Assembly (NCBI RefSeq): GCF_001294465.1 | Contig: NZ_LGAA01000027.1 | Span: forward strand, 1 to 64,000 | Reading direction: 5' to 3' | From: Moellerella wisconsensis ATCC 35017 | GTDB taxonomy: Bacteria; Pseudomonadota; Gammaproteobacteria; Enterobacterales; Enterobacteriaceae | Length of the DNA stretch: 64,000 bases | Shown: piece after piece, positions 19,114 to 29,529 of the stretch | Position numbering within the stretch: the stretch's first letter is position 1 | How the letters are laid out: every line of letters begins with the position of its first letter | Notes under the pieces: generated by a model | Seen by the model: the letters and a program-made list of their open reading frames with translations, nothing else | The model's database searches: none | Told to the model about the DNA's origin: nothing | Translations under genes and position numbers: made by a program

Positions 19114-19131
19114 GTTTACTTTAACGTAAAC
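19114..19131. repeat. Perfect GTTTAC-N6-GTAAAC palindrome upstream of gshA
   Basis: GTTTACTTTAACGTAAAC is an inverted repeat of two 6-base arms with a 6-base centre, in the gshA leader. The geometry is that of a dimeric regulator site, but I cannot name the protein. In RNA it would be a short stem. Confidence 0.5.
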
Positions 19132-19277
19132 CGAACAAATTGTCGCTGTCTAGATGTGCGCAATATACTGTACTAATACAACATATTATGAATTTAATTG
19201 AAGATTAGCTATGAAATAACTAGCGGATCCCAGCGGCGTATGGAAAAAGGGGAGCACTAAAAAATACTCTTTTAGGC

Positions 19278-19309
19278 AAAAAAAAAGCCTCATCAAATGA
19301 TGAGGCTTT
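19278..19309 (-). terminator. Terminator of the serV-arg tRNA operon
   Basis: AAAGCCTCATCA (19284-19295) and TGATGAGGCTTT (19298-19309) form a perfect stem, followed on the minus strand by ten T residues. It lies seven bases after the last tRNA-Arg gene. Confidence 0.92.
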
Positions 19310-19315
19310 CTTATA

Positions 19316-19392
19316 TGGTGCAACCGGGAGGATTCGAACCTCCGACCGCTCGGTTCGTAGCCGAGTACTCTATCCAGCTGAGCTACGGATGC
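19316..19392 (-). tRNA. tRNA-Arg(ACG), third copy in the operon, U4-U69 mismatch
   Basis: A 77-base tRNA including encoded CCA. Anticodon ACG lies in CTACGAA, with a TTCGAAT T-loop and GGAGG/CCTCC T-stem. The 5' acceptor arm is GCATCCG, but the 3' arm is CGGTTGC rather than CGGATGC, giving a U4-U69 mismatch. The ACG anticodon becomes ICG after A34 deamination and reads CGU, CGC and CGA. It is the promoter-distal copy. Confidence 0.95.
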
Positions 19393-19466
19393 AAAATTCG
19401 TGGCAAGCTTCAGTTTTTATGTATTGCGATATAATCATAGTCTTTTTAGCATTCGCTAATTAAAGA

Positions 19467-19543
19467 TGGTGCATCCGGGAGGATTCGAACCTCCGACCGC
19501 TCGGTTCGTAGCCGAGTACTCTATCCAGCTGAGCTACGGATGC
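19467..19543 (-). tRNA. tRNA-Arg(ACG), second copy, fully paired acceptor stem
   Basis: A 77-base gene identical in plan to the flanking copies but with acceptor arms GCATCCG and CGGATGC fully complementary, as in E. coli argVYZQ. CCA is encoded. It lies between the two mismatched copies. Confidence 0.97.
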
Positions 19544-19704
19544 AACGTCATATCACTTTACTAACTTACTACTTTTATTAACTATCTATTTGACAGTTAT
19601 TTATCGATGCTACTTTTACTTACTATTTGTTTCTTTGCACAATTTCGGAAAACTAAACTTAGATTCCAAAATAAAACCCCATTTATATTTATGGGGTTAG
19701 AATA

Positions 19705-19781
19705 TGGTGCAACCGGGAGGATTCGAACCTCCGACCGCTCGGTTCGTAGCCGAGTACTCTATCCAGCTGAGCTACGGATGC
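19705..19781 (-). tRNA. tRNA-Arg(ACG), first copy, U4-U69 mismatch
   Basis: A 77-base gene with encoded CCA and anticodon ACG. As in the promoter-distal copy, the 3' acceptor arm is CGGTTGC, leaving U4 opposite U69. It begins 11 bases after the tRNA-Ser gene. Confidence 0.95.
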
Positions 19782-19792
19782 AAGTACTAAAA

Positions 19793-19885
19793 TGGCGGTG
19801 AGGGAGGGATTCGAACCCTCGATGCAGCTTTTGACCGCATACTCCCTTAGCAGGGGAGCGCCTTCAGCCTCTCGGCCACCTCACC
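19793..19885 (-). tRNA. serV: tRNA-Ser(GCT)
   Basis: A 93-base class II tRNA with a long variable arm, anticodon GCT in CTGCTAA, encoded CCA and a TTCGAAT T-loop. It closely matches E. coli serV and, as there, heads an operon with tRNA-Arg(ACG) genes between csrA and gshA. It reads AGC and AGU. Confidence 0.97.
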
Positions 19886-19939
19886 ATCTTCTAGCTCACA
19901 GAGAGTTGCTTAACAACATCTCGTCTCTGTGTGGCGCAC

Positions 19940-19967
19940 ATATTACTTCCATAGACTTAGAAGTCAA
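19940..19967 (-). promoter_or_regulatory. Promoter of the serV-arg tRNA operon
   Basis: On the minus strand TTGACT (19962-19967), a 16-base spacer and TAATAT (19940-19945) are followed by the GC-rich discriminator GTGCGCC. This is the stringently controlled stable-RNA promoter type. The tRNA-Ser 5' end is 54 bases downstream. Confidence 0.75.
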
Positions 19968-20452
19968 ACATTTTTTCCAAAGTTTTTAAATTATTTGGTT
20001 TGTTTGCACAATTCGCAATCAAGATGAACGATTTAACAACAAAAAGCAGGTTTTATCAACAGTTAATACTGATAATAATCCATGGGGCATCGGTGATGAT
20101 AAATGTTATTTTCACCACGTTTAGAGCCCGATAAACAGTAACATTAAATAACCATGGAGCGAAAAGCATCGAGCCTGTTCGAAATATAATCGGTTCAAAT
20201 CAAACCTAATTAATGGGGAGTCCATTGATTGGCTTTGTTAATTTGCTTACAAAGTGAATAAAAAAGTGGAATTGATAAAAATCAGAATAAATTAATAAAT
20301 AAATCAGAGAGGATATAAGCAATAATCATGTCATCCCACTAGAGATAGTGAGAAGATACAGCGTCCTTTCTTTCGCTATTGACATAAAAGAGCAGGACGC
20401 TTAACTATTATTAATACTATAGTTATCGATATTATAGCTATTAATATCGATA
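19968..20452. other. 485-base gap between the tRNA promoter and csrA, with two inverted repeats
   Basis: No coding frame is evident. Two inverted repeats lie next to csrA. One has 8-base arms AGCGTCCT and AGGACGCT (20360-20367 and 20394-20401) around 26 bases. The other has 11-base arms TATCGATATTA and TAATATCGATA (20424-20434 and 20442-20452) and directly abuts the csrA stop. Neither has a T run on the minus strand, so they are not standard terminators, but the second would form the 3' end of csrA mRNA if that transcript stops here. Confidence 0.5.
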
Positions 20453-20638
20453 TTATTGGTTGTCTGGTTGGGATTTTTCGGCCTGGATCCGTTGATAAAT
20501 CTCTTCACGGTGAACAGAAACTTCCTTGGGTGCATTAACACCAATACGAACTTGGTTTCCTTTAACGCCCAGCACTGTAACTGTTACCTCATCGCCTATC
20601 ATGAGTGTTTCACCAACTCGACGAGTCAGAATAAGCAT
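20453..20638 (-). CDS. csrA: CsrA, global post-transcriptional regulator
   Basis: A 61-residue RNA-binding dimer, nearly identical to E. coli CsrA except in the last few residues (SQPDNQ). It binds GGA motifs in mRNA leaders, represses glycogen synthesis and stationary-phase genes, and activates motility; it is titrated by CsrB/C RNAs encoded elsewhere. RNA-contact residues Leu4 (MLILTRR) and Arg44 (VHREE) are present. The start has AAGGAGC upstream. Position between alaS and the serV tRNA operon is conserved. Confidence 0.99.
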
Positions 20639-20824
20639 TCTTTGCTCCTTGAAATATTAAAAGAGTCGGGTCTCTAGGTTTCCCCGCTATTGTCCATCAC
20701 ACACCGTGAAAACGTAAAGCAATGATATTCACCTAAAGCGTCAATGTTAACGAGGCAATCATTATAATTATAGCCAAAACTCAATATAACACTGCCCCGA
20801 ATGATTTAACAATATAGCAACAGT

Positions 20825-20855
20825 TGAAAGTTACCTCCCTTAGAGGTAACTTTCA
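20825..20855 (-). terminator. Perfect 13-bp stem just after alaS
   Basis: TGAAAGTTACCTC (20825-20837) and GAGGTAACTTTCA (20843-20855) with a 5-base loop, starting eight bases after the alaS stop. On the minus strand there is no real T run after the stem, so it is an imperfect terminator or a 3'-end stabilising structure. Confidence 0.5.
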
Positions 20856-20862
20856 GGTGGAT

Positions 20863-23493
20863 CTAGGGTAATGTTGACTCAACCCATGCTTCTACCGTTG
20901 CTAAAGCCGCGGGTAAGGCTTCAATATCCGTACCACCAGCCTGAGCCATATCTGGTCGTCCACCGCCTTTACCGCAAACCTGCTGCGCCACGTACGCTAT
21001 CAAGTCACCTGCTTTTATTTTAGCCGTCAAATCATGAGTCACACCAACAATTAAGCTGACTTTACCACCACTTACTGTAGAAAGTACAATAATTGCAGAC
21101 TTGAGCTGATTTTTTAATTCATCAACCATGGTACGTAACATTTTTGGTTCGGTATTACTTAATTGGCTAACCAGTAATTTGACGCCTTTCACATCTTTAG
21201 CTTGGCTACTCAAAGATGAACTTTCTTGTGACGCTTGCTGATCTTTTAATTGTTGCAGTTCTTTCTCTAACTGACGTGTTTTATCCAACGCAGATTTAAC
21301 TTTATCTGTTACGGTATGGATATCACTTTTCAGTAAGTGAGCGATAGCTGAAAGTTGATCTGACTGCTGATGAACAGTTGCCAGTGCACCTTTACCCGTC
21401 ACTGCTTCAACACGACGAATACCCGCTGCGGTTCCTGATTCACTCATAATACGGAATAAACCAATATCACCAGTGCGGCTTGCATGAGTACCACCACACA
21501 GTTCAATCGAGAACTCGCCCATACTCAGAACACGAACTCGTTCTTCATATTTTTCACCAAATAACGCCATAGCGCCTTTTTCTTTGGCTGCTTCCAAATC
21601 CATCAATTCAGTTTCAATCGGTAAATTCTTACGAATTTCAGCATTTACAATATCTTCAACTTGACGTAATTGCGCATCCGTCATTGCTTCAAAGTGTGAG
21701 AAGTCAAAACGCAGATATTTATCGTTAACTAAAGAACCTTTTTGAGAAACATGTTCACCCAGCACTTGGCGTAATGCCGCATGCATTAAGTGGGTTGCCG
21801 AGTGATTTAAACGGATAGCATCACGTCTTTCACTGTCAACCTGAGCTTCTATACGATGATTTACGGTTAAACTACCAGACTCGACTTTACCAATATGACC
21901 GATAGCACGGCCGTATTTTTGCGTATCTGCGACATTGAATAGCGCACTGTCACTAACTAGCTTACCGGTATCACCGACTTGCCCACCTGATTCTGCATAA
22001 AATGCTGTTTTATCCAGAATAACGATCCCTTCTTCACCGGCATTTAGCGTGTCCACCGGTTGACCTTCACGGAAAATTGCCGTGATTGTCGCCTGTTGAG
22101 CATTGTGCGCATAGCCAGAGAATTCGCTATCTTTCTCAACTTTGATTAAATCATTATAGTCGGTTCCGAAACCACTGGATTCTCTGGCACGACGACGTTG
22201 ATTTTCCATCGCTGTTTCAAAACCAGCTTCATCTACTTTTAGATTACGCTCACGACAAACATCTGCTGTTAAATCAATTGGGAAGCCATAAGTGTCGTAT
22301 AAACGGAATGCAGTTTCACCATCGAGAGTATCTCCACTCAATGCCGCTAATTCATCATCAAGTAACTGCAAGCCACGTTCTAATGTCCGCGCAAATTGTT
22401 CTTCTTCTGTTTTTAGTACTTTTTCGACAGTAGCTTGTTGGCGATGTAGCTCATCCGCAGCTGCGCCCATAACTTTGATTAATGGCGCGACTAATTTGTA
22501 GAAAAAGGTTTCTTTCGCACCCAGCATATAACCATGGCGCACAGCACGACGAATAATACGACGCAGAACATAGCCACGACCTTCATTTGAAGGTATCACG
22601 CCATCGCTGACTAAGAATGCGCAAGAACGAATATGATCTGCAATAACGCGTAACGATTTATTGTCTAAATCCGTCGCACCAGTAGCTTTAGCCGCCGCAG
22701 CAATCAGTTCACGGAATAAATCGATCTCGTAGTTAGAATTAACATGCTGCAATACTGCTGTAATACGCTCAAGCCCCATCCCTGTATCAACAGAAGGCTT
22801 AGGCAGCGGTTCCATAGTGCCATCTGATTTACGATTGAATTGCATGAAGACGATATTCCAGATCTCAATATAACGATCGCCATCTTCTTCAGGAGTTCCT
22901 GGAGGGCCGCCCCAGATATGATCACCATGATCATAAAAAATTTCGGTGCAAGGGCCACAAGGACCGGTATCTCCCATTTGCCAAAAGTTATCTGACGCGT
23001 ATGGTGCACCTTTATTATCGCCAATACGAATAATACGCTCAGCCGGGATACCTACCTGCTGGTTCCAGATATCATAAGCTTCGTCATCTGTGGCATAAAC
23101 GGTGACCCACAATCTTTCTTGCGGCAAATTAAACCATTCTTTGCCAGTAAGTAATTCCCAAGCAAAATTAATCGCTTCGTGTTTAAAGTAATCACCAAAA
23201 CTAAAATTACCCAGCATCTCAAAAAAAGTATGATGGCGTGCTGTGTAGCCTACGTTTTCTAAATCATTATGTTTACCACCAGCCCGCACACATCGTTGTG
23301 AGGTCGTCGCTCGGGAATACGATCTTTTGTCCAATCCAAGAAATACATCTTTGAACTGGTTCATCCCTGCATTAGTAAACAATAATGTCGGGTCATTGTT
23401 TGGTACCAACGAACTACTTGGTACAACCTGATGACCTTTTGTATGAAAAAAGTCGAGAAACGCTTGACGGATCTCAGCGGTGCTTTTGCTCAT
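20863..23493 (-). CDS. alaS: AlaRS, alanine-tRNA ligase
   Basis: An 876-residue class II synthetase, the E. coli length. The catalytic core (about 1-460) opens with [37 protein letters not shown]. The editing domain (about 550-710), which removes mischarged Ser and Gly, keeps the zinc motifs HSATH and [12 protein letters not shown]-terminal coiled coil (about 735-765, [21 protein letters not shown]) and the DHHA1-like C-Ala domain with [14 protein letters not shown] complete it. It is upstream of csrA in the same direction. recX, which lies between recA and alaS in E. coli, is absent here. Confidence 0.99.
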   Translation of the reverse strand: MSKSTAEIRQAFLDFFHTKGHQVVPSSSLVPNNDPTLLFTNAGMNQFKDVFLGLDKRSYSRATTSQRCVRAGGKHNDLENVGYTARHHTFFEMLGNFSFGDYFKHEAINFAWELLTGKEWFNLPQERLWVTVYATDDEAYDIWNQQVGIPAERIIRIGDNKGAPYASDNFWQMGDTGPCGPCTEIFYDHGDHIWGGPPGTPEEDGDRYIEIWNIVFMQFNRKSDGTMEPLPKPSVDTGMGLERITAVLQHVNSNYEIDLFRELIAAAAKATGATDLDNKSLRVIADHIRSCAFLVSDGVIPSNEGRGYVLRRIIRRAVRHGYMLGAKETFFYKLVAPLIKVMGAAADELHRQQATVEKVLKTEEEQFARTLERGLQLLDDELAALSGDTLDGETAFRLYDTYGFPIDLTADVCRERNLKVDEAGFETAMENQRRRARESSGFGTDYNDLIKVEKDSEFSGYAHNAQQATITAIFREGQPVDTLNAGEEGIVILDKTAFYAESGGQVGDTGKLVSDSALFNVADTQKYGRAIGHIGKVESGSLTVNHRIEAQVDSERRDAIRLNHSATHLMHAALRQVLGEHVSQKGSLVNDKYLRFDFSHFEAMTDAQLRQVEDIVNAEIRKNLPIETELMDLEAAKEKGAMALFGEKYEERVRVLSMGEFSIELCGGTHASRTGDIGLFRIMSESGTAAGIRRVEAVTGKGALATVHQQSDQLSAIAHLLKSDIHTVTDKVKSALDKTRQLEKELQQLKDQQASQESSSLSSQAKDVKGVKLLVSQLSNTEPKMLRTMVDELKNQLKSAIIVLSTVSGGKVSLIVGVTHDLTAKIKAGDLIAYVAQQVCGKGGGRPDMAQAGGTDIEALPAALATVEAWVESTLP

Positions 23494-23751
23494 ATTTATC
23501 CCGATATCAAGCTGAAAAAATGAATTACGAATTATTGAGATGGATGCAATATCAACTCAAATCAACTCTTCAGTTAAAAGTAGTTAATAAGATAAAGTGT
23601 CTTCTTATAGAAGTAAAATTTTGATACATCCATTCGCCTTCACTATTGTAGAGCGTCTAGATATTTTCTGAAAGTGTGTTAACTCCCCTATTTAGGGGTT
23701 ATTTTACGATTAGATCTATTAATTAATCATCAAACCACTTGTAATATAAAT
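23494..23751. other. alaS leader region in place of recX
   Basis: These bases separate alaS from the recA terminator. No frame resembling RecX can be read on the minus strand. A short hairpin of CCCCTA and TAGGGG lies at about 23684-23697. The remainder is AT-rich and presumably carries the alaS promoter, which I cannot place with confidence. Confidence 0.5.
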
Positions 23752-23788
23752 AAAAAAGCGCTGCACTGCAAATACAGTACAACGCTTT
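23752..23788 (-). terminator. Terminator of recA
   Basis: AAAGCG (23755-23760) pairs with CGCTTT (23783-23788), and the inner ACTG/CAGT pairs extend the stem with small mismatches. A run of T follows on the minus strand. It lies about 95 bases after the recA stop. Confidence 0.75.
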
Positions 23789-23881
23789 AATTCAAGTATT
23801 CATGCTATAGTAATAGCATACTTAGGCCATTCTATGACTAACTATGATTTCTATTACAGTCTGTTAGCTATTAGCCACAGA

Positions 23882-24955
23882 TTAAAATTCTTCTTTTTCT
23901 GATTTATCAGCATCGTCTTTTTCAGCTTCGAAATCTGAAGCGGCGCTGCTGAATTCCCCGGCGTGATTCAATAACATCTCACGCAGATTATGATCGATTT
24001 CTGTCGCGATATCTTGATGCTCTTTCAAATAATTGGTGGAATTCGCTTTACCTTGACCAATTTTATCGCCTTTATAGCTATACCAAGCACCGGCTTTCTC
24101 AATTAATTTATGTTTAACACCTAAATCAATTAATTCACCATAAGTGTTAATGCCTTCACCGTACAGAATTTGGAATTCAGCTTGTTTAAATGGTGCTGCA
24201 ACTTTATTTTTTACCACTTTAACGCGCGTTTCACTGCCGACAACTTCTTCGCCGTTTTTCACCGCACCGATACGACGGATATCTAAACGAACAGAAGCAT
24301 AAAATTTCAGCGCGTTACCACCCGTTGTAGTTTCTGGATTACCGAACATCACACCAATTTTCATACGAATTTGGTTAATGAAAATTAACAAGGTATTGGA
24401 ATTTTTAAGGTTACCAGCTAACTTACGCATTGCCTGACTCATCATACGTGCAGCCAGTCCCATATGTGAATCACCAATTTCACCTTCAATTTCAGCTTTT
24501 GGTGTCAATGCGGCAACGGAGTCAACAACAATAACGTCAACGGCACCTGAGCGAGTCAATGCATCACAAATTTCTAATGCTTGTTCGCCAGTGTCAGGTT
24601 GTGAACACAACAAGTTATCAATATCAACGCCCAATTTTTTCGCATAAACAGGGTCAAGAGCATGCTCAGCATCAATAAATGCGCAGGTTTTACCTTCACG
24701 CTGTGCAGAAGCAATAACTTGCAAAGTTAAAGTCGTTTTACCGGAAGATTCAGGCCCGTAAATTTCAACAATACGACCGAGTGGCAGGCCACCAGCCCCC
24801 AAGGCTACATCAAGAGACAAAGAACCTGTTGATATGGTTTCGACATCCATCGAGCGGTCTTCACCCAGACGCATAATAGAGCCTTTACCAAATTGTTTCT
24901 CAATTTGACCCAGTGCTGCTGCAAGTGCTTTCTGTTTGTTTTCATCAATAGCCAT
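23882..24955 (-). CDS. recA: RecA, recombinase and SOS co-protease
   Basis: A 357-residue protein that forms filaments on single-stranded DNA, catalyses strand exchange, and triggers LexA cleavage. Walker A is GPESSGKT at 67-74, the Walker B region is [12 protein letters not shown], and loops L1 and L2 are recognisable ([46 protein letters not shown]). The C-terminus is acidic ([15 protein letters not shown]), as usual. A LexA box lies between its -35 and -10. It is monocistronic here, with its own terminator and no recX behind it. Confidence 0.99.
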   Translation of the reverse strand: MAIDENKQKALAAALGQIEKQFGKGSIMRLGEDRSMDVETISTGSLSLDVALGAGGLPLGRIVEIYGPESSGKTTLTLQVIASAQREGKTCAFIDAEHALDPVYAKKLGVDIDNLLCSQPDTGEQALEICDALTRSGAVDVIVVDSVAALTPKAEIEGEIGDSHMGLAARMMSQAMRKLAGNLKNSNTLLIFINQIRMKIGVMFGNPETTTGGNALKFYASVRLDIRRIGAVKNGEEVVGSETRVKVVKNKVAAPFKQAEFQILYGEGINTYGELIDLGVKHKLIEKAGAWYSYKGDKIGQGKANSTNYLKEHQDIATEIDHNLREMLLNHAGEFSSAASDFEAEKDDADKSEKEEF

Positions 24956-25024
24956 GCTGACTCCCTTAATGCAATGATTGTTTCATTGCTAATAATACGA
25001 TTTGAATTCGGTTTGTTGATGCTA

Positions 25025-25052
25025 ATTATACTGTATAATCATACAGTATCAA
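25025..25052 (-). promoter_or_regulatory. recA promoter with LexA box as spacer
   Basis: On the minus strand TTGATA (25047-25052), a 16-base spacer and TATAAT (25025-25030). The whole spacer (25031-25046) is the SOS box CTGTATAATCATACAG, with the TACTGT and ACAGTA ends intact. The arrangement is the same as in E. coli recA, giving strong LexA repression. The promoter overlaps the last bases of pncC. Confidence 0.93.
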
Positions 25053-25564
25053 GCAAATTTTTTAGTGATTTGTTGCAATAACGTTTCAAGTGAAAAGATA
25101 GCCGATTGCAGACGTACGCAATGGCGATCTCCTTCAAATATACAATGATGTGCGCTCAGTGAAAGATTATTCTCATCAATTTTATGCGCAAATCCAAACC
25201 ATACGGTGCCGACCGGTTTATCTGGCGTACCGCCGCCAGGCCCAGCAATACCACTCACTGAAATAGCAAAATCGGCATTAGCTTGATTTAATGCACCTTC
25301 GGCCATCTCTAAGACAACCTGCTGGCTAACCGCGCCATAGTTTTCTAAGGTTTGCGAGCTGACACCTATCATCTGATGTTTTGCTTCATTACTGTAAGTC
25401 ACAAAACCACGCTCATAATAAGCCGAACTCCCGGCGATATCGGTCAGTGCTTTAGCTATCCATCCACCGGTACAAGATTCCGCACTAGTGACAGTTTTAC
25501 CCAATTGACGCAGTTGTTGTCCCAGCTGAAGACTTAACTCTTCGAGGTATTTCTCATCTTTCAT
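25049..25564 (-). CDS. pncC: PncC (YgaD), nicotinamide-nucleotide amidase
   Basis: A 171-residue CinA C-terminal domain protein that deamidates NMN to nicotinic acid mononucleotide in pyridine nucleotide recycling. The conserved SAESCTGGWIAKALTDIAGSS and VSGIAGPGGGTPDKPVGTVWFG motifs are intact. Its stop codon reaches into the recA promoter, so there is no spacer between the two genes; read-through from pncC into recA is possible, but the SOS promoter dominates. The lplT gene lies upstream, 14 bases away. Confidence 0.95.
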   Translation of the reverse strand: MKDEKYLEELSLQLGQQLRQLGKTVTSAESCTGGWIAKALTDIAGSSAYYERGFVTYSNEAKHQMIGVSSQTLENYGAVSQQVVLEMAEGALNQANADFAISVSGIAGPGGGTPDKPVGTVWFGFAHKIDENNLSLSAHHCIFEGDRHCVRLQSAIFSLETLLQQITKKFA

Positions 25565-25578
25565 AACTCGATGACCCT

Positions 25579-26781
25579 TTAGTTAGTTTTTTTGCGAACG
25601 CTATCCCAAACCCACAAACCACCGATAGCCATAGCAAAAAGAGCGCCAAAACCTATTCCAACACTGATCACTGATAAACCCACTTTCATTGCCAAGGAAT
25701 ACAGGCCCAGCATAATCAACATTGCGCTATTTTCGCCTAAGTTTTGCACCGCAATAGCATTTCCTGCCCCTACAGTGGCTTTGCCCTTTTCTTGCAGTAA
25801 GGCATTCAACGGAACAACAAATAATCCGCCAAAAATACCAAGGGTAATTAATAGCATAGATGCAGGGATGAGCTGGCTTTGTAAGGATAAAAATATCACC
25901 ATAACACCAATAAAAATCCCCGCGGGCATACAGCGACGAACTGTTTTTAAAGTGATAAATTTAGCGGCTAATCCCGCGCCAATCACTATACCTAGGGCTA
26001 CCATGGCATTTAAAATCGTCGGTGTGGTATTATCTTGTAGCCCTAACGCAATCGGCACCCAGGCCACCAGTAAAAATCGCAAGGTAACCCCTGCGCCCCA
26101 AAACATACTCGTCCCGACTAAAGAAAAGCGCGTTTCTTGATTTGCCCATAATGACTGGCAAGCAATAATAAAATTCTTGATTAATAATAAAAAATTCCAG
26201 CCTGTTGCCGGTCGTGCTGGTGCAAGATGAGGAATGGCAAAATTGACCGCAACTGCCAAGGCATACAGCACGGTACAAGTTCCGAGCGCTAAAAATAGAC
26301 TAATATCAGAAAGGTATCCTCCCGCAACGGATCCGACTAAAATCGCAGCGATAGTTGATGCTTCCATGATACCGTTGGCTTTAACTAATTGATTGCCTGA
26401 TGTTAACTCACCCAGAATACCGTATTTAGCCGGTGAGTAAGAAGCCGCGCCAATCCCAACTAAGCCATAGCATAAGAAAGGATTAAGCCCCAAACAGATC
26501 CCAAATGCGCCGACAAACTTAAATAGATTAGCAAATAACATGACTCTGCCTTTGGAAAATCTATCGGCAATCTGCCCGACAAATGGTGCCAGAATAATAT
26601 AAGTCAGCACAAATACTATCTGTAAAATTGGGTGGCTCCATTCGGGATAAAATTCGGCTTTTAATTGGGCAAGCAAAGCAAACAGCAAGGCATTGTCCGC
26701 AAACGCAGAGAGAAACTGAGTTAATAGAACCGCCTTCATTCCTTGACTAAGTAAGGGCAAATCATGATTTTCTTGGGGCAT
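25579..26781 (-). CDS. lplT: LplT, lysophospholipid transporter
   Basis: A 400-residue major facilitator superfamily protein with about 12 membrane segments. It flips lysophosphatidylethanolamine inward so that Aas can reacylate it. The N-terminal [29 protein letters not shown] and [12 protein letters not shown] loop are typical. It lies three bases after aas in the same direction, the conserved aas-lplT remodelling pair. pncC follows at 14 bases, so the three genes may share a transcript. Confidence 0.95.
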   Translation of the reverse strand: MPQENHDLPLLSQGMKAVLLTQFLSAFADNALLFALLAQLKAEFYPEWSHPILQIVFVLTYIILAPFVGQIADRFSKGRVMLFANLFKFVGAFGICLGLNPFLCYGLVGIGAASYSPAKYGILGELTSGNQLVKANGIMEASTIAAILVGSVAGGYLSDISLFLALGTCTVLYALAVAVNFAIPHLAPARPATGWNFLLLIKNFIIACQSLWANQETRFSLVGTSMFWGAGVTLRFLLVAWVPIALGLQDNTTPTILNAMVALGIVIGAGLAAKFITLKTVRRCMPAGIFIGVMVIFLSLQSQLIPASMLLITLGIFGGLFVVPLNALLQEKGKATVGAGNAIAVQNLGENSAMLIMLGLYSLAMKVGLSVISVGIGFGALFAMAIGGLWVWDSVRKKTN

Positions 26782-26784
26782 AAT

Positions 26785-28929
26785 TTAGTCCTGTTGGGCC
26801 ATTTTTTTCAAGCTAACAAAATCTGGTTTACCACTTCCTAATACCGGTAACTCTTTGAGATAGCGAATATCTCGAGGAACGGCTAATTCGGTCAATCCCT
26901 TCTCTTTTGCCGCTTGAGAAAGTGCGGAGCGATCTAATGATTTATCGGTAGTAAACAGGACTAATGCTTCGCCTTTGCTACTATCCGGTTTCGTCACCAC
27001 TGCATGATGTGCATCTGGCGAAAGCAGGAAAATCATTTGCTCAATACTTTCTAATGACACCATTTCACCCGCCAATTTAGCAAAACGTTTGACTCGTCCA
27101 CGAATAGTACAATAGTTTTCATTATCTAAAGCGACGATATCCCCAGTATCGTACCAGCCTGGTTCACTAACGCCTTGGGCATTTTCGGCCGCGGGTGGTT
27201 CAATCACACCCGGCGCTTCAACCCGCAAATAGCCTTTCATAATATTCGGGCCTTTAAGCTGTAAACGTCCAGCATGTTCAATTCCAGAAACAGGTAATAA
27301 ACGCGCTTCCATCGCTGGCAATATCTGCCCTACAGTGCCTTCTTTGGCCGCCATAGGCACATTAATCGACACAATAGGGGCACACTCAGTCACGCCATAA
27401 CCTTCTAAAATGCGAATGCCAAATTTATCGAACCACAATTTTTGGGTGCTATCGGCCAATTTTTCAGCCCCCGCCACCACATAACGTAAACGCGCAAAAT
27501 CATACTGATGGGCGAAACGAGCGTAGCTGGCGAGAAAAGTAGAGGTTCCAAATAGTATAGTGCAATTTTTATCGTACACTAATTCAGGAATTACTCGATA
27601 ATGCAGTGGGCTTGGATAAAGAAAAATTCGACTGCCTGAAAATAATGGAATAAACAGACCAACGGTTAAACCAAAAGCATGAAATAAGGGTAAAGAGGAC
27701 ATAAAACGATCGCGAGGTGTAAAATCAGCGATAGTTTTTACCTGTTCCACATTTGCCAATAAACTCGCGTGGCTATGTACCACACCTTTTGGCGTCCCTT
27801 CTGAGCCTGAAGTAAATAAAATCATCGCTTCATCCTCAGGCTTACGTGGCAGCATGGCTTTATGCGGTGACCAAAGATGTTTCACTATCCATATTTTATC
27901 TTGCCAAGTAACGGTATCTTTTAAATCTTCGAGATAAATCCATTCGGCTTCAGTCACTTGCTGTGGCAGGGCAAGCAAATTACCTTTCTCTAAAAATTGC
28001 CGTGAGGTAAAAATAACTTTAATTTCAGCCGCCTTCAGCGCATTACTGATACCATGGCTTCCCGCAGTATAATTCAGCATGGCAGGAACTCGACCACGCA
28101 TTAATGACCCGAAAATAGCGGCAACAGTAATAGTTGCATTCGGCAGTAATAGGCCAATTCGTTGATTTTCATCGCTATATCGCTCAACAATTCGCCCTAC
28201 GCCCAACACTTTTTTTAATAATCCCTGCAAGCTGTCTTCTTTCAGCGCAATATCTTCAATACAAGGTTTATGCCGACCATAACGAGTAATGCTGTCAAGG
28301 AATGCCTCCACCAGCGTTTGATGTGGACGACAAGCCATACGAGCGTTTTTCATTATTTGATATAACTGCTCGCCCGCTAATCGACGGCGTTCGGCGGAGC
28401 GCTGTGCTTGTGGCATCTCTATCGTCTGTGCTGGTAGGATAGTTAAGGTGATTTTTGGCAACCACTGTAGTTTAATAATTCCTTTTAAGCGGCCAAAGTG
28501 ACTACGCTCAGCGCCATCAATACGGATAGGTACCACCTTTGCCCCAGATTTTGCCGCCACAAAGCCCGCTCCATCATAAATTTTCATTAATGAGCCATGA
28601 ATGCTGATCCGCCCTTCAGGAAAAATTACAATTGGACGACCTTTAGCAACTTCATAGACTAAATGTCGGATCCCCATCGGGCTTGTCGGATCTAAAGGTA
28701 CAATATCGGCGTAAGGTTTTAGCAACTTGATCATTTTCGGGGTAGCAATAGAAGAGTACACCGCAAAAACCGGTTTTACCGGCAAAAAAAGTGCCAACAG
28801 AATACCGTCTATAAAAGAAACATGATTTGGAGTAATTAAACATTTATCTTGATATAGTGCGTTTTTATCTCCTTTTATTGTAATTCTAAATAAAAAACGC
28901 AGCACTGCTGTTACCACTTTTGCCAGCAT
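26785..28929 (-). CDS. aas: Aas, 2-acyl-GPE acyltransferase / acyl-ACP synthetase
   Basis: A 714-residue bifunctional inner-membrane enzyme. The N-terminal PlsC-like acyltransferase domain has the HX4D motif NHVSFID (His36, Asp41) and FPEGRIS. The C-terminal AMP-forming acyl-ACP synthetase has the P-loop [30 protein letters not shown] and YDTGDIV. It charges fatty acid on ACP and re-esterifies lysophosphatidylethanolamine delivered by LplT. Length and domain order equal E. coli Aas. Confidence 0.97.
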   Translation of the reverse strand: MLAKVVTAVLRFLFRITIKGDKNALYQDKCLITPNHVSFIDGILLALFLPVKPVFAVYSSIATPKMIKLLKPYADIVPLDPTSPMGIRHLVYEVAKGRPIVIFPEGRISIHGSLMKIYDGAGFVAAKSGAKVVPIRIDGAERSHFGRLKGIIKLQWLPKITLTILPAQTIEMPQAQRSAERRRLAGEQLYQIMKNARMACRPHQTLVEAFLDSITRYGRHKPCIEDIALKEDSLQGLLKKVLGVGRIVERYSDENQRIGLLLPNATITVAAIFGSLMRGRVPAMLNYTAGSHGISNALKAAEIKVIFTSRQFLEKGNLLALPQQVTEAEWIYLEDLKDTVTWQDKIWIVKHLWSPHKAMLPRKPEDEAMILFTSGSEGTPKGVVHSHASLLANVEQVKTIADFTPRDRFMSSLPLFHAFGLTVGLFIPLFSGSRIFLYPSPLHYRVIPELVYDKNCTILFGTSTFLASYARFAHQYDFARLRYVVAGAEKLADSTQKLWFDKFGIRILEGYGVTECAPIVSINVPMAAKEGTVGQILPAMEARLLPVSGIEHAGRLQLKGPNIMKGYLRVEAPGVIEPPAAENAQGVSEPGWYDTGDIVALDNENYCTIRGRVKRFAKLAGEMVSLESIEQMIFLLSPDAHHAVVTKPDSSKGEALVLFTTDKSLDRSALSQAAKEKGLTELAVPRDIRYLKELPVLGSGKPDFVSLKKMAQQD

Positions 28930-29016
28930 AATGTATCTCTATAAGTTATTTTCTAATCCTAAGATTACCGCATATAAATGATCACTTTAGCGGATTTGTC
29001 TTAAATCTAGTGCCTA

Positions 29017-29529
29017 TCAAACTGATAAATCACCCGTAAGCTGTATTAGCTGACGGACTATTGTCTCGACGGGCATTTGTGCATCGATAATATGGTGAGC
29101 AGTTGATAGATACAGAGGCTCACGGGTTGCCATGACCTCAGATATTTCGTCTAAGATAGATTTTCCCGTTAGGCTTGGGCGCTGGTCTGCTTCAGGCGCG
29201 GCACTTAAGCGGTCAGCGAGAACATCAACGCTAGCATTAAGATAAATAACAGTACCGGTATCTCTCATAAATTGCCGATTTTCTGGCGCTAAAATAATTC
29301 CTCCCCCTGTAGATATCACGCTAGGTAATTGAGATAATGAGGTTAATATCTCCGTTTCTAACTGACGAAACTGATCCCAACCGTTCAATTTAACGAATTC
29401 AGCAATCGTCATTCCTGCCCGCTGAAGGATCAACGCATCAGTATCGATAAATGGATAGGATGCAGTCTCTGCTAATCTTTTGCCTATGGTGGTTTTTCCT
29501 GCCCCTCTAGGGCCAATAATATAAAGCAT
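29017..29529 (-). CDS. aroL: AroL, shikimate kinase II
   Basis: A 170-residue enzyme that phosphorylates shikimate at the 3-hydroxyl using ATP. The P-loop is GPRGAGKTT (about 6-14), followed by DTDALI, STGGGIIL and the lid LSAAPEADQRPSLTGKS. The AAPE.D.RP lid and GGGIIL.. NRQFM stretch favour AroL over AroK. In E. coli aroL is near proC and yaiA; here it lies alone between aas and proA. I looked for TyrR or TrpR sites upstream and found only a weak half-site near 29620, so regulation is unclear. Confidence 0.9.
   Translation of the reverse strand: MLYIIGPRGAGKTTIGKRLAETASYPFIDTDALILQRAGMTIAEFVKLNGWDQFRQLETEILTSLSQLPSVISTGGGIILAPENRQFMRDTGTVIYLNASVDVLADRLSAAPEADQRPSLTGKSILDEISEVMATREPLYLSTAHHIIDAQMPVETIVRQLIQLTGDLSV

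Noticed and set aside
23385-23624. 79-codon plus-strand frame over the start of alaS
   Set aside because: It is antisense to alaS for much of its length, has no family resemblance and no ribosome binding site.
28930-29016. Search for OmrA/OmrB small RNAs next to aas
   Set aside because: E. coli encodes them upstream of aas, but the 87 bases here have no matching 5' segment or terminator.
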